64,000 nucleotides of DNA from contig NZ_FOFU01000001.1 in assembly GCF_900111035.1 (NCBI RefSeq), positions 611,663-675,662 on the forward strand. Direction: 5' to 3'. The position numbers and the translations under genes were made by a program. This DNA comes from Treponema bryantii (GTDB lineage Bacteria; Spirochaetota; Spirochaetia; Treponematales; Treponemataceae). This document shows, piece after piece, positions 52,627 through 62,105 of the stretch (position 1 is the stretch's first letter; each line of letters starts with the position of its first letter). Under the pieces are notes generated by a model, which made no database searches, was not told the DNA's origin, and worked only from the letters and a program-made list of their open reading frames with translations.

Positions 52627-53844
52627 ATGACTATTATAACAGACAAAATGACATTTGGGGGAAAATCTTTAGGAAAAATTGAAGGAAAAAACGTATTTAT
52701 TCCCTATGCCATTCCCGGTGAAAAACTAGAAATTGAAATAACACAAAATAATAAAGATTATGATAATGCTGAAATCGTAAAGATTCTTGAACCATCTTCA
52801 CACCGCGTTGAAGCACCCTGCCGCTATTATGGAAAATGCGGCGGCTGTAATATGATGCATATTGATTCTGAGTATCAGAAAGAATTACGCAAAGAAATCC
52901 TGATAGATATTTACCGTCAGAATGGAATTGATATTGCCGAAAAAACTGAAATTATAAGTGGTCCTGATTTTAATTACCGCTGCCGCTTTCAGCTTAATGA
53001 TGGCGGACTATCTCAGAGAAAATCTAATGTTGTAATTCCTGTTGAAGAATGTCTTTGTGCAGAGAATAAGGTAAATGATTATCTAAAAAGTACTGCAGAA
53101 AAGCCTTCAATCCGTCCGTCTGGCCGAAGTCATCTTTTTGGAAGTTCTTTCTCAAATGAAGAATTAAAAATTGCCTGCGAAGATAAAAATGAAAAAGGCA
53201 TAAAACTCAGTGGTGGCGGCCAGAAAAATAAAAAAATAAAATTAAAGGAAAATCATTATTTTTCCGGTACTGTAGCCTCCCCTGAAAATACTATGACAGT
53301 AGAACTTGGCGGTCATAAGCTTTCTTTTGATGTACGCGGGTTCTTTCAGTCTAATCTGTTTGTATTTGAAAAGGTCTGCCGTCTCATAACCAGTCTTCTG
53401 CCCGGCGGCAAAAATATTCTCGATATGTATTCGGGCTGCGGCTCGATATCTGCTTTCCTCACCGAAAAATATGAAAATGTCGTGCTCGTAGAACATAACC
53501 GCGACGCCATAGTATTTGCCGAGCAGAATCTTACAGGAACAAAACATGTAAGTTATGGACTCTCAGGAGCAGCCTGGGTAAAGACCTGTGCCGCAACCCT
53601 TCCGCCTTTCGATGCCGTTACAATTGATCCACCGAGAAGCGGAATGGAAAAAGAAGTCTGCCAGTGGCTCTGTGCATCAAAAATCCCGCTTATACTTTCT
53701 CTTTCATGCGACCCTGCAACTCATGCCCGTGATTCTGCTCATCTTATTAAAGCCGGTTATAATCTAAAGCAGATGTATCTTCTGGATTTTTATCCAAATA
53801 CAAGCCATATAGAAAGTCTTGCTGTTCTGGAGCTTCCACAATGA
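52627..53844 (+). CDS. RNA m5U methyltransferase, RlmD/TrmA family (405 aa)
   Basis: Methylates uracil C5 in rRNA or tRNA with S-adenosylmethionine. A TRAM domain covers about residues 1-55. A 4Fe-4S motif follows: C65, C71, C74 and C144 (CRYYGKCGGC, ECLCAE). The methyltransferase domain has ILDMYSGCGSIS for SAM binding and IDPPRSGME. The catalytic Cys is C361 in LSCDP, and the general-base Glu is in HIESLAV. Which base it modifies cannot be told. The beta-propeller gene overlaps its end by four bases. Confidence 0.88.
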   Translation: MTIITDKMTFGGKSLGKIEGKNVFIPYAIPGEKLEIEITQNNKDYDNAEIVKILEPSSHRVEAPCRYYGKCGGCNMMHIDSEYQKELRKEILIDIYRQNGIDIAEKTEIISGPDFNYRCRFQLNDGGLSQRKSNVVIPVEECLCAENKVNDYLKSTAEKPSIRPSGRSHLFGSSFSNEELKIACEDKNEKGIKLSGGGQKNKKIKLKENHYFSGTVASPENTMTVELGGHKLSFDVRGFFQSNLFVFEKVCRLITSLLPGGKNILDMYSGCGSISAFLTEKYENVVLVEHNRDAIVFAEQNLTGTKHVSYGLSGAAWVKTCAATLPPFDAVTIDPPRSGMEKEVCQWLCASKIPLILSLSCDPATHARDSAHLIKAGYNLKQMYLLDFYPNTSHIESLAVLELPQ

Positions 53845-55574
53845 AAAAAATAAATAAAAAAAGTTTACTGTCAGTCTTTGTTTTATTGTTGTTTACTACA
53901 CTTTTTTCTCAGGAAAGTCTTACAAAGTTTAATACCAGCTGGACATCAGTACTTCCCGGATCAGCTTTATGTGAGCCGGAAAACACTTCCTATGGCTTTT
54001 GTCTTGCAACTGATGCCAGAAATATAATGGGCTATAGTTCAACAGGAACTCTTTTATGGGAAAAAAATATCGGTCGTGTCAGAAATTTAAGCCTTACTGC
54101 ATTAAAAGGTGATTTTATTTTATTGCATGATAAAGATAAAAATATAATCCGCCTTTTTAATCCAAGCGGTTCGGAAATCTGGTCTAAACCACTTGATTTT
54201 AATGTCAGCTCAAAGCCATTAGAAGGTCGTGACGGAAGATTTTTTATCAACGGTGAAAAAACAGTTGTTTGTTTTGGAATAAACGGCATTCAAAGATGGA
54301 AACTCGAAACTGAATATCAGAAAGATCTTCCAATGCAGGAACTTCCAGACGGTTCAATAGTTGTTTTTTTGAATGATGAAGGTGGTAAAACCCGTGGACT
54401 TAGAATTTCTCCGTTTGGAGAAGAACTTGAAAATATTACCTTTACGGGAGTTATTAAGACAGCCTACACCTGTAAGGACGGAATTCTATTAACCTTTACA
54501 GACGGAAGTGCCGGTCTATTTGCCCTCAAAGATGGACTTGCAGAAAGCCAGTGGGTTGCAAATGTACAAAGCGGTAATTCAATTTTTGCCGTAAACCGCG
54601 ATAAAACTGAATATCGTCTTCTTGCCCTTTCAAAAGCTGGAATCACAGTATATAAATTGCGCTCTTCTGATGGTTTTGTTGAAGAAAGCAAAACTGTAAA
54701 TGAAATTGATGGTACAGCCCTTATAAAGGCAGAACTTTCAGATTCAGGGCTTTTTCTTGCTGATTCAAACAAAGCTTTACTGATTGATTATGAATATAAA
54801 GAGCTCTGGTATGCAGTTATGCCGGTAAATCTGCGGAATAATACAATCAATCAGTTTACATATCTTCATAATGATTATCTTGTTTTCTGTTCCAAGAACT
54901 GGACAATGGACGCTTATCACACAAACGACTCAAAATCTGTATTAAAAAGTATACATTCTGACTATTCTTCTTTTGCTCCAATAGATCTTGTTGAGATAAA
55001 TTATTATACACAGGCAGGCTTTTTTAATGCCCTTAAGGATCCTTCTATTACTTCTAAAATAAAAGAAGGAAATTTCGGCAAAAAAGAAAGTCAGTGGCTA
55101 GCCCAGACTCTTTCACTTGCCAGACTTTATTTTATGGATGCAACTACATCTAATTTTGGAACACATACAGAAAAATCTGTTTTTGAAACTGATTCTGCCG
55201 GCTTTGAAACTGTTCTTATACAGTTAGCTCTTTTGTGTACAGATCAGACTCAGGCTGCTGCCGCTTCGATTATTTCTGAAAGTACCAGTAAATTATACTG
55301 TCGTACCCTTCTTGCAAATATTACCGGTTACGATCCGGATGGAAAACTTCTTGATGCAATTGAACGGAATGTAAGCCGAAGCGGAAGTTCAGATTCTGTT
55401 TATCTGAATACCGTCTGCGATGCTGTATATTCAATCTGTCTTTTTATGGGACGTCCTGCCTACAATAAAAAAGGAAAAGATATTTTGAAAACCTTTATGG
55501 GAGCCGGTTATAGTTTTAAAACACGAAGTTATGCACGTGATACCCTCAAAAAAATAATGGCATTGGAATTGTAA
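53841..55574 (+). CDS. Exported beta-propeller (PQQ/WD40-like) protein (577 aa)
   Basis: A signal peptide (KKSLLSVFVLLLFTTLFSQ) is followed by about six repeats of a beta-propeller pattern, each with turns such as GTLLWEKNI, GSEIWSKPL, GIQRWKLE and KELWYAVM, as in PQQ-like proteins. The last 180 residues are helical (LARLYFMDATT, LLDAIERNVSRSGSSDS). The protein may scaffold envelope complexes; function unknown. It is coupled by a four-base overlap to the methyltransferase. It is followed 105 bases later by the P83/100 gene, which has its own likely promoter. Confidence 0.75.
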   Translation: MKKINKKSLLSVFVLLLFTTLFSQESLTKFNTSWTSVLPGSALCEPENTSYGFCLATDARNIMGYSSTGTLLWEKNIGRVRNLSLTALKGDFILLHDKDKNIIRLFNPSGSEIWSKPLDFNVSSKPLEGRDGRFFINGEKTVVCFGINGIQRWKLETEYQKDLPMQELPDGSIVVFLNDEGGKTRGLRISPFGEELENITFTGVIKTAYTCKDGILLTFTDGSAGLFALKDGLAESQWVANVQSGNSIFAVNRDKTEYRLLALSKAGITVYKLRSSDGFVEESKTVNEIDGTALIKAELSDSGLFLADSNKALLIDYEYKELWYAVMPVNLRNNTINQFTYLHNDYLVFCSKNWTMDAYHTNDSKSVLKSIHSDYSSFAPIDLVEINYYTQAGFFNALKDPSITSKIKEGNFGKKESQWLAQTLSLARLYFMDATTSNFGTHTEKSVFETDSAGFETVLIQLALLCTDQTQAAAASIISESTSKLYCRTLLANITGYDPDGKLLDAIERNVSRSGSSDSVYLNTVCDAVYSICLFMGRPAYNKKGKDILKTFMGAGYSFKTRSYARDTLKKIMALEL

Positions 55575-55615
55575 AACTTTAACAAGTTCAGAATGACCAG
55601 AATCTTAATAATTTA

Positions 55616-55644
55616 TTGGAATATTTCAATATCCTGTGTTAAAA
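55616..55644 (+). promoter_or_regulatory. Possible promoter of the P83/100-like gene
   Basis: TTGGAA (55616-55621), 17 bases, TTAAAA (55639-55644). The TTAAAA is a weak -10. The start would fall inside the first arm of the inverted repeat at 55647-55676. Confidence 0.35.
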
Positions 55645-55646
55645 TA

Positions 55647-55676
55647 TTTGTAAACTATTTAACAGAGGTTTACAAA
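55647..55676 (+). promoter_or_regulatory. Inverted repeat around the P83/100 Shine-Dalgarno
   Basis: Perfect nine-base arms TTTGTAAAC and GTTTACAAA with a 12-base loop; AGAGG spans the end of the loop and the second arm, and the ATG follows two bases later. Arm and loop lengths match those before oppA. It may be an RNA hairpin or a DNA operator. Confidence 0.4.
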
Positions 55677-55678
55677 TT

Positions 55679-57292
55679 ATGAAGAAGTTAATGTTGCTGC
55701 TCGTATCAGTCATCCTTACTGCAAGTCTTTCTGCACTTGAGGTTGATAAAAACGAGCTTAATTCTACTAGTGATACTACAATTGAATTCATCAATTATAC
55801 AGGACCACACAAGGTAATAGATTCAATTGCCGCAATTAAATCTATTGGTAGCGGACTTGGAAGTCAGATTGCAAAAGATCCTTCAAAAGCTTCTTCTACA
55901 GCTAAAAATTCAAAATATTATGTTGTACATGCCGTAGATGAATCTGAAACTGGAAAACTTGATGCTGATATTCTTTATATTGGTGCTGATGCAACTGTTG
56001 ATCATATAAACAATCTGCGTCGTATTATTGCTGCATATTTGAGTTCAGCTTATGGCTACAGTGAAAAGGATTCTGAAACTCTTGCAGTATTCATTACAGT
56101 TTATAACGCAGTTTACCGCGGAAAACTTGATACTTTTAAGGCAAAGTACAAGAACGTTGTAATCAAAAATCTTAGTTCTGATAACTGTGGTCTTTCTGTA
56201 AACTATAAAGACTGGCCAGGAAAATCAGAAATTGTAATTCCACTCTTTGATGTAAAAAATGGCGGTCTTTCTACTGTTGATACATCTGTAATCAGTGATT
56301 CTACTGTTGTTGATTCCATGAAGGAAGATGATGACAAGAATGTTGAAAGCCGTAAAGACATGGTAGACATCAAGGAACGAGAAGCTGATGCTGCTTCTGA
56401 AAAAGCTAAGGAAGCTCAGAAAGAAGCTGTAAAAGAACAGAAGAAGCTTGAAGAAGAAAAGCAGAAGACTACTGAAGCTAAAAAAGAAGCTGAAGAAGCA
56501 AAGAAAACAGCTGAAGAAAAGAAAAAGGTAGCTGAAGAAAATCCAAACGATAAGAAGGCTCAGGAAGAAGCTAAGGAAGCTCAGAAAGAAGCTGAAGAAA
56601 AACAGCAGGCTGCTGAAGAACAGGAAAAGAAACAGGAAGAACAGCAGGCTGTAACTGAAGAGAAAAAGCAGGAAGCAAAAGAACAGCAGACTTTAGCAGA
56701 TAAAAAGGAAACTGAAGCTCAGAATGAACGCAAGGAAATAGCTAAAGACCAGGCTGAAGTTCAGAAAAAAGAAGCTGAAGAAGCTCTCATGAAAACAGAG
56801 TTTGGTGTAATTCTTTCTGATGAAGCAAATATGCTTTCTCGTCTCGTAAAGTTCAACATTGAAAACGGTGAAGTTGTTAAGAACTCCCCTGTTGCACAGA
56901 TTCGTAACAGAACTGTTTATAAAGAAGGTGAAAGCTTTATCGCTATTGCCGGAGAAAACGCTAAGAACGCAGCTGTAAAGCTTGTAACAATTTCTCCAGA
57001 CACTCTTGAGATTTCTGGTGAAAGTGATAATTCAATTGCAGAAGATTCAGTTCTCGTAAAAGACGGCAGTGAATTCTACTGTGTAATTGATGACAACGGA
57101 AAATACTACCTTGGAAAGTTTGGAGCAGATCTTTCAATGAAGCTGAAATCAACAATCCAGGTAAAAGCCGGAACCCCAGTTACAGTAACTGATGGCGGAA
57201 TTGTAGTAACAGATTTGAACGGAAGACTCCGCCTTCTCGATAAAAAGGATTTGTCTGTTATTTCCAATACAGATCCATCGAATGCAAAATAA
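55679..57292 (+). CDS. P83/100-family protein (537 aa)
   Basis: A spirochete surface-antigen family first described in Borrelia and also found in Treponema. Signal peptide (MLLLVSVILTASLSA), a folded N-terminal domain (about 22-215, EFINYTGPHKVIDSIAAIKS, GSQIAKDPSKASS), a Lys/Glu/Ala-rich coiled coil (about 225-365), and a C-terminal beta-rich region (about 370-537). The coiled coil is made of repeated EAK/KEA heptads. The function is unknown; structural or antigenic roles are likely. The gene ends in a pair of hairpins. Confidence 0.87.
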   Translation: MKKLMLLLVSVILTASLSALEVDKNELNSTSDTTIEFINYTGPHKVIDSIAAIKSIGSGLGSQIAKDPSKASSTAKNSKYYVVHAVDESETGKLDADILYIGADATVDHINNLRRIIAAYLSSAYGYSEKDSETLAVFITVYNAVYRGKLDTFKAKYKNVVIKNLSSDNCGLSVNYKDWPGKSEIVIPLFDVKNGGLSTVDTSVISDSTVVDSMKEDDDKNVESRKDMVDIKEREADAASEKAKEAQKEAVKEQKKLEEEKQKTTEAKKEAEEAKKTAEEKKKVAEENPNDKKAQEEAKEAQKEAEEKQQAAEEQEKKQEEQQAVTEEKKQEAKEQQTLADKKETEAQNERKEIAKDQAEVQKKEAEEALMKTEFGVILSDEANMLSRLVKFNIENGEVVKNSPVAQIRNRTVYKEGESFIAIAGENAKNAAVKLVTISPDTLEISGESDNSIAEDSVLVKDGSEFYCVIDDNGKYYLGKFGADLSMKLKSTIQVKAGTPVTVTDGGIVVTDLNGRLRLLDKKDLSVISNTDPSNAK

Positions 57293-57296
57293 AAAC

Positions 57297-57320
57297 TCCG
57301 GCTCGGATTTATGAGCCGGA
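57297..57320 (+). terminator. Hairpin after the P83/100 gene
   Basis: Eight-base arms TCCGGCTC and GAGCCGGA with an eight-base loop, five bases after the stop. There is no strong T run directly behind it. Confidence 0.5.
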
Positions 57321-57353
57321 AGTATTAAATCGTCTAAAAAAAAATAGTGCTTT

Positions 57354-57398
57354 AAAAATCATTACCTTTGCCTATAAAGCAAAGGTAATGATTTTTTT
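57354..57398. terminator. Strong bidirectional terminator
   Basis: Perfect 18-base arms (AAAAATCATTACCTTTGC and its complement) with a seven-base loop and a T run on either strand, between the convergent P83/100 and 57438-58694 genes. Confidence 0.85.
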
Positions 57399-57437
57399 AG
57401 GTTTCATACCTTTCTTGTTATAGTCAGTATAAAAGGT

Positions 57438-58694
57438 TTATTTTTCCAATTTCTGAATCATCTCAACAAGTTTCTGCCTGTGTTCCGGAAGTGTTACATC
57501 TGCAGAAGTTTTTCCTTCATCTGTGTACCAGACCTGTTTGTCAAAATACTTTGATAAATCTGCGCTCTTAAAATGAACACCGTAAAGGGCGAAAATTGTA
57601 TTTCTTAAAAGTCGTAAATCTGCTTTGCTCAGTTTTGGAAGAACTTCGTTTACATATTTTCCGTAGTCGTCTTCGGTATAGCCGTTTATTGCCATGGCGT
57701 AAAAGTCCGGCTCTCCCCATGTGCGGCGGATGCGGAAGACTTCGGTGTATTCTTCGCCTGCTATGTAGTAGTAGATGTTGCCGCCGAAGCCTACGTACCA
57801 GCTGGTGGAATATTCAGGTCTTGTTTCCTGATAATCTCCTTTACTACCAAGAATTTTGGAATAATTATTCAAATCAGTTAATAAAACAATTCTGTTTCCA
57901 TTTACATCTGCACAAACAAAATTTGAATTATCTTCTGTTCCTTCGTCAAAACGTATCCCCCAATCATTTTTATAATTACCCCACCAATCAAAATCAATTT
58001 GATAAGCATTTCCTTGCATATCATATTGAATTAATCCATTAAGAATTAAACCACTTTTACCAAGAACTTTCTTCATCTTACCTGAAGTTGAATAATATCT
58101 CTTTCCCCAAATGAGAACTTGATTACGAATAAAATCATTATAGAGTTCCAGCTCCGCTGCCCTTTTTTCGCTTTGCATATATTTTTCTGGGTCATATTCT
58201 TTCAGATATGCCATTGCTTCTTCACTTGAATAAATTCGACCGGTTGTGTCTACTGCTCCAGGACAGCCATTTGTGTCAACATAATAGACAATGTATCCGC
58301 TTCCTTTTTTCAATATGAAACTTATGCCGCAAGATAACGGTCCATTTACAATAATCTCATTTTCTTTTTTAATTTCAAATGCCATTTCACTAAAATGAAT
58401 TTCATAATTATTTAGAATTATAAAAGTTTCCGTTGTTGTTTTTGCAAAATAATTTTTTTTCTTTGGTTCTTCAGATATTTTGTTCAGATTGTAGATAGAT
58501 TGACTTTCACCTCTATCTGACCTGCAATAAAGATAATTATTAATTTCATCAACATAAGTATCTGACGGTATTATTGTGTTCATTCGCTGATATGATGTTA
58601 ATGTTTCAATTTCTCCTAGTTTTTCTATATTCTGAGTATAAGAAAAAGATATTATTTGCAATAAAGCAAAAATACATAATAAATATTTTTTCAT
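57438..58694 (-). CDS. Exported protein of unknown function (418 aa)
   Basis: I do not recognise a family. A signal peptide is present (MKKYLLCIFALLQIISFSYT, cut near residue 20). The mature part is rich in Tyr and Asn, with beta-like segments such as GRIYSSEEAMAYL, YDMQGNAYQIDFDWWGNYKN and GGNIYYYIAGEEYTEVFRI, as in secreted beta-propeller or WG-repeat-like proteins. The C-terminal 60 residues are helical. It lies four bases after the NlpC/P60-like gene, with AAGGAA before the ATG, so it belongs to the same operon of large exported proteins. Confidence 0.7.
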   Translation of the reverse strand: MKKYLLCIFALLQIISFSYTQNIEKLGEIETLTSYQRMNTIIPSDTYVDEINNYLYCRSDRGESQSIYNLNKISEEPKKKNYFAKTTTETFIILNNYEIHFSEMAFEIKKENEIIVNGPLSCGISFILKKGSGYIVYYVDTNGCPGAVDTTGRIYSSEEAMAYLKEYDPEKYMQSEKRAAELELYNDFIRNQVLIWGKRYYSTSGKMKKVLGKSGLILNGLIQYDMQGNAYQIDFDWWGNYKNDWGIRFDEGTEDNSNFVCADVNGNRIVLLTDLNNYSKILGSKGDYQETRPEYSTSWYVGFGGNIYYYIAGEEYTEVFRIRRTWGEPDFYAMAINGYTEDDYGKYVNEVLPKLSKADLRLLRNTIFALYGVHFKSADLSKYFDKQVWYTDEGKTSADVTLPEHRQKLVEMIQKLEK

Positions 58695-58698
58695 ATCA

Positions 58699-61600
58699 TT
58701 ATTCCTTAATTGACAATCTTCTTAGTTGATATTGATTTATAGATGAACTCACTTCTTTTGCCGTTGAGAGAGACACTTGAAATAATGTAGTTTGATTTGC
58801 TACATTTAGACCTTCACAACTATGTATCACACCTATCTGATTAAAATCTGTTATTAGCATAGTATCATCTGGGTAATTAAGATTCTGAATTATTACTACA
58901 TGGTCATCTGGTTTTACTAAAATATCTCCAGGGACTGCGTGAGCTAATATTTTTCTCTGAGAATCTCTATCCACAACATCAGATTCTTCTCCATCATCTT
59001 CTGTATCAAGTTTCCAATTACCGCTATGTATTTGAAGAGTATGCGAATCAGAAGCAAAAGCACTTGTTGCAAAATCAAGTAAAGGTTCACTTCCACATTT
59101 ATATATACTGTTTGAGTCTTTTGATTTTCCAACAGCTGAAATATATGCAAGTCCTGAACAGTCAATTCCGCTTGAATGTGTCGACATCTCATATTTATAT
59201 GTCAGTTTCCCTTTAGAACCATCTACATAATTACATAAATATGATGACCAGCCTGGAACTGAAACATTGTCGTTTGTTTTATACGGTGAATCAGAAGGTA
59301 TCCAGCTTGAGTCCGAAACGTTTTCATAGAATACGTATGACTTCCATTTTGAACCCGGTAAATTATCAGCCTGTATCACAGATGTATTTTGCGGCATCTG
59401 AGATTCCTGCTGATTATTCTGTTCTTCCCAAAGTGAAAGTAATTCTTCAATCTTGTTGTCCTGCGCCCTTACTTCTACATTAAATTCTGAAAGAGAATCT
59501 TTTGAACCGTAACTGTAAGTTACACTTTTGAATTCTTTTTCCGTTCCGCCTGTAAATCGGTGCCAGCCTTCTATTTCAGACTGCCTTCCCTCTCCCCTGC
59601 TGCCGTCTTCTTTTTTGTTCCACTCGTTGTATCCCCATCTCTGGGCTGCTGTCAGCGTACTGTCACCGTTCCACCACCACGGGTTTTCTGTTTCTGTATC
59701 AGAGTCGCAAGGAACATCCCAAGGATGCGCATTATTCCAGTCTTCTCCTCCAAGAGCTTTTTCAGATTTATTTAAATATAAGTTTGCTCGCCATAACATT
59801 TTTTTATCATATACTGCAATATAATTATTAGCAGGAACAGTTACCGTAAAACTTTTATTTGTACTGAGTTCTTGTAATTTAAATTCAAGAAGTAAATCAT
59901 CTCCTGGTCGAGCTGCAGAAGCACTTTCTGGTCTTATTTGGATTTCTACAGGTTTCTTTTCAAGATTTTTTGTCTTATAATCATAATAATATAAAAGATT
60001 ATCAGAACCTATTATAAATGCATATTCTTTTATTGCATTTTCATTATTCCACTCGATAGCATATCGCCCTTTAGTTTTCTTAAGGATAGCTGTTGTATCT
60101 CCAATTTTAATTTCAAATTTACAATTAGAATTATTGTAAATATTGCCTTGTGTATTTCCCTCTATATAATCTCGATCTATTGCTCCTGTTAAATAGACTC
60201 TCCAAGAATTACCTTTTACTGGAATACCAAATTGATTATATGCATAGAATTTAATCTTCTCCAGGCTAAGATATTCACCTGTATTAGGAATCCATCTATA
60301 CTTTTCACTACTAACTTGAGTACTTTCTCTCATCCAGTTAATTTCAACACCTGAATCTGTAACTTTATTATCGTAAACATTCCAGTTTGTATTTATGTTT
60401 GTACTTTTTCCTTTCTTAAGTATTCTTCTTATTTCAGTATATTTAGGAACCTCAAACCCATCCTCTGTTTTCCAGATTTCTGATAACTTTGCTTTTTCAA
60501 CTCCTTTTTCTTTATTCATCCATATAACAGTCAAATCACCTAAAGTTTTTTTCTGATTACTTCCATAAGATTGATTACACTGTACTGGCTCAACAATAAT
60601 TCCAATTTTTTTATTTTTTAAATTATTTGAAACTATTGTTCCATCCATCTTATTTATTATTTCTTCAAATAAAACTATATCACCTACTTTAGCTTCTGTT
60701 AAATCACTTACTACAAGACTTATTTTATTTAAATCCGCAAAACTGATAAACTTATCACTTGAATCAAAATTTGTTCCTTTAGAAATTGAAGTTTTATATT
60801 CAGCATATATTTCACTCAAAGGTTTCCTTGGTACAAAAGTGTTTATATTCGAATTATATAAAATACCATTCAAAAAACCAATATCATCACAGCCACCTTT
60901 AGCTGCAATATTTTTAATAAGTTTATTATTATATGACTCAGGAGTATCAAATCCTTTATCTAAGTAAGGCAAAGGTGCACCTGTAATTTGTGGCTGATCA
61001 AAATATTCATCAGATTGTTTTTTTGGATTAGCAGTTAGCCAGGCAATTAAATCATCAATAGCTTCAATTACGGTTTTGAATATTGATTTTTTTACTACAA
61101 CACTATGATTTAGATATAGCTGAGCTTCTTGTGCAATTTGCTGACCTTCTTTTTCTGTAATTATTTCATACTGTTCTGGATTAATAGGATTAACTAAATG
61201 ATTTTCAAGTTTTGAAAAATACACATTTCGATTGTTGTCCATGGCAAGCTGGAGGTATTTTCTAATAACCATATCACTGTCATTATCATATAAATTATGA
61301 AAGTGTCCATTTGATTTGTTCATTGCCTTTTGGAGCGTATCATATATTAAAACTGACAACATTTTATATGAAGAAACATTTAAATCTTTTTGTTTTTCAT
61401 CATTATTTTTTTTAAGCCATTTTTTATAATTTACATAAAAAGTTGTCTCGTTCATACCATCAGGTATTATTTCTGCAATTGATCTTTTATCTCTAAAACA
61501 TAATACATGTACCTTTGATGTTTCTGGAAGTTTTACAGCATAAACAAATATTCCTTTTCTTTTATTATAAACATATAAATCTGAAAAACCTTTATCATCT

Positions 61601-62088
61601 GATCTTAAAAATTTTTTGTTTTTTGCTGTACTAATATTTTCCAGTTCGTTTTCATCTATTTCAATAAAACTTGTATCTGAAAGGAAGTTTTCATTTCCTT
61701 CGGTAGTAAAAACTACATTTCTATTCAATACTTTATTATAAAGTTTTTCTAATTTTCCTTTTTCAGTATTTGAACAATTATTCCAAATATTACTTCCATT
61801 CTCATAATCATATTTATAATATGTTTTGTCATCACTTACAAAAAAAGCTGAATAACCTTCCGAAGGCTGAAAACCATTTGTTATTCTGGTTGAACCATTC
61901 TCTGATGTTAACCCCAAGGTATAAACTTTCATACTGCTATTAATACCTGAATCAACTTTGATGGAATATGTTGTTTCAAATTGTCTATCAACTTCAGAGC
62001 TTACACTCTCACTCCCCTGGGCCCAAATCTGTGAGCACAGGAGAGCAGAAACTGTCATGAATAATACTTTGATAAAATTCTTTTTCAT
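58699..62088 (-). CDS. Large exported protein with C-terminal NlpC/P60-like domain (1129 aa)
   Basis: Signal peptide (KNFIKVLFMTVSALLCSQIWA). Most of the protein is not recognisable. Near the C-terminus, HSSGIDCSGLAYIS contains the catalytic Cys (residue 977 from this start) and PGDILVKPDDHVVIIQN the His (1063), the order of an NlpC/P60 peptidase, which cuts peptide links in cell-wall peptidoglycan or related amide bonds. A weaker match lies in the middle (GGCDDIGFLNGIL, then VGDIVLFE and KKIGIIVE), with no His, and may be a dead second copy. The ATG at 62088 has AGGAG upstream; a GTG at 62097 is less likely. Confidence 0.75.
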   Translation of the reverse strand: MKKNFIKVLFMTVSALLCSQIWAQGSESVSSEVDRQFETTYSIKVDSGINSSMKVYTLGLTSENGSTRITNGFQPSEGYSAFFVSDDKTYYKYDYENGSNIWNNCSNTEKGKLEKLYNKVLNRNVVFTTEGNENFLSDTSFIEIDENELENISTAKNKKFLRSDDKGFSDLYVYNKRKGIFVYAVKLPETSKVHVLCFRDKRSIAEIIPDGMNETTFYVNYKKWLKKNNDEKQKDLNVSSYKMLSVLIYDTLQKAMNKSNGHFHNLYDNDSDMVIRKYLQLAMDNNRNVYFSKLENHLVNPINPEQYEIITEKEGQQIAQEAQLYLNHSVVVKKSIFKTVIEAIDDLIAWLTANPKKQSDEYFDQPQITGAPLPYLDKGFDTPESYNNKLIKNIAAKGGCDDIGFLNGILYNSNINTFVPRKPLSEIYAEYKTSISKGTNFDSSDKFISFADLNKISLVVSDLTEAKVGDIVLFEEIINKMDGTIVSNNLKNKKIGIIVEPVQCNQSYGSNQKKTLGDLTVIWMNKEKGVEKAKLSEIWKTEDGFEVPKYTEIRRILKKGKSTNINTNWNVYDNKVTDSGVEINWMRESTQVSSEKYRWIPNTGEYLSLEKIKFYAYNQFGIPVKGNSWRVYLTGAIDRDYIEGNTQGNIYNNSNCKFEIKIGDTTAILKKTKGRYAIEWNNENAIKEYAFIIGSDNLLYYYDYKTKNLEKKPVEIQIRPESASAARPGDDLLLEFKLQELSTNKSFTVTVPANNYIAVYDKKMLWRANLYLNKSEKALGGEDWNNAHPWDVPCDSDTETENPWWWNGDSTLTAAQRWGYNEWNKKEDGSRGEGRQSEIEGWHRFTGGTEKEFKSVTYSYGSKDSLSEFNVEVRAQDNKIEELLSLWEEQNNQQESQMPQNTSVIQADNLPGSKWKSYVFYENVSDSSWIPSDSPYKTNDNVSVPGWSSYLCNYVDGSKGKLTYKYEMSTHSSGIDCSGLAYISAVGKSKDSNSIYKCGSEPLLDFATSAFASDSHTLQIHSGNWKLDTEDDGEESDVVDRDSQRKILAHAVPGDILVKPDDHVVIIQNLNYPDDTMLITDFNQIGVIHSCEGLNVANQTTLFQVSLSTAKEVSSSINQYQLRRLSIKE

Positions 62089-62105
62089 TTTCTGCACTCC
62101 TATTT

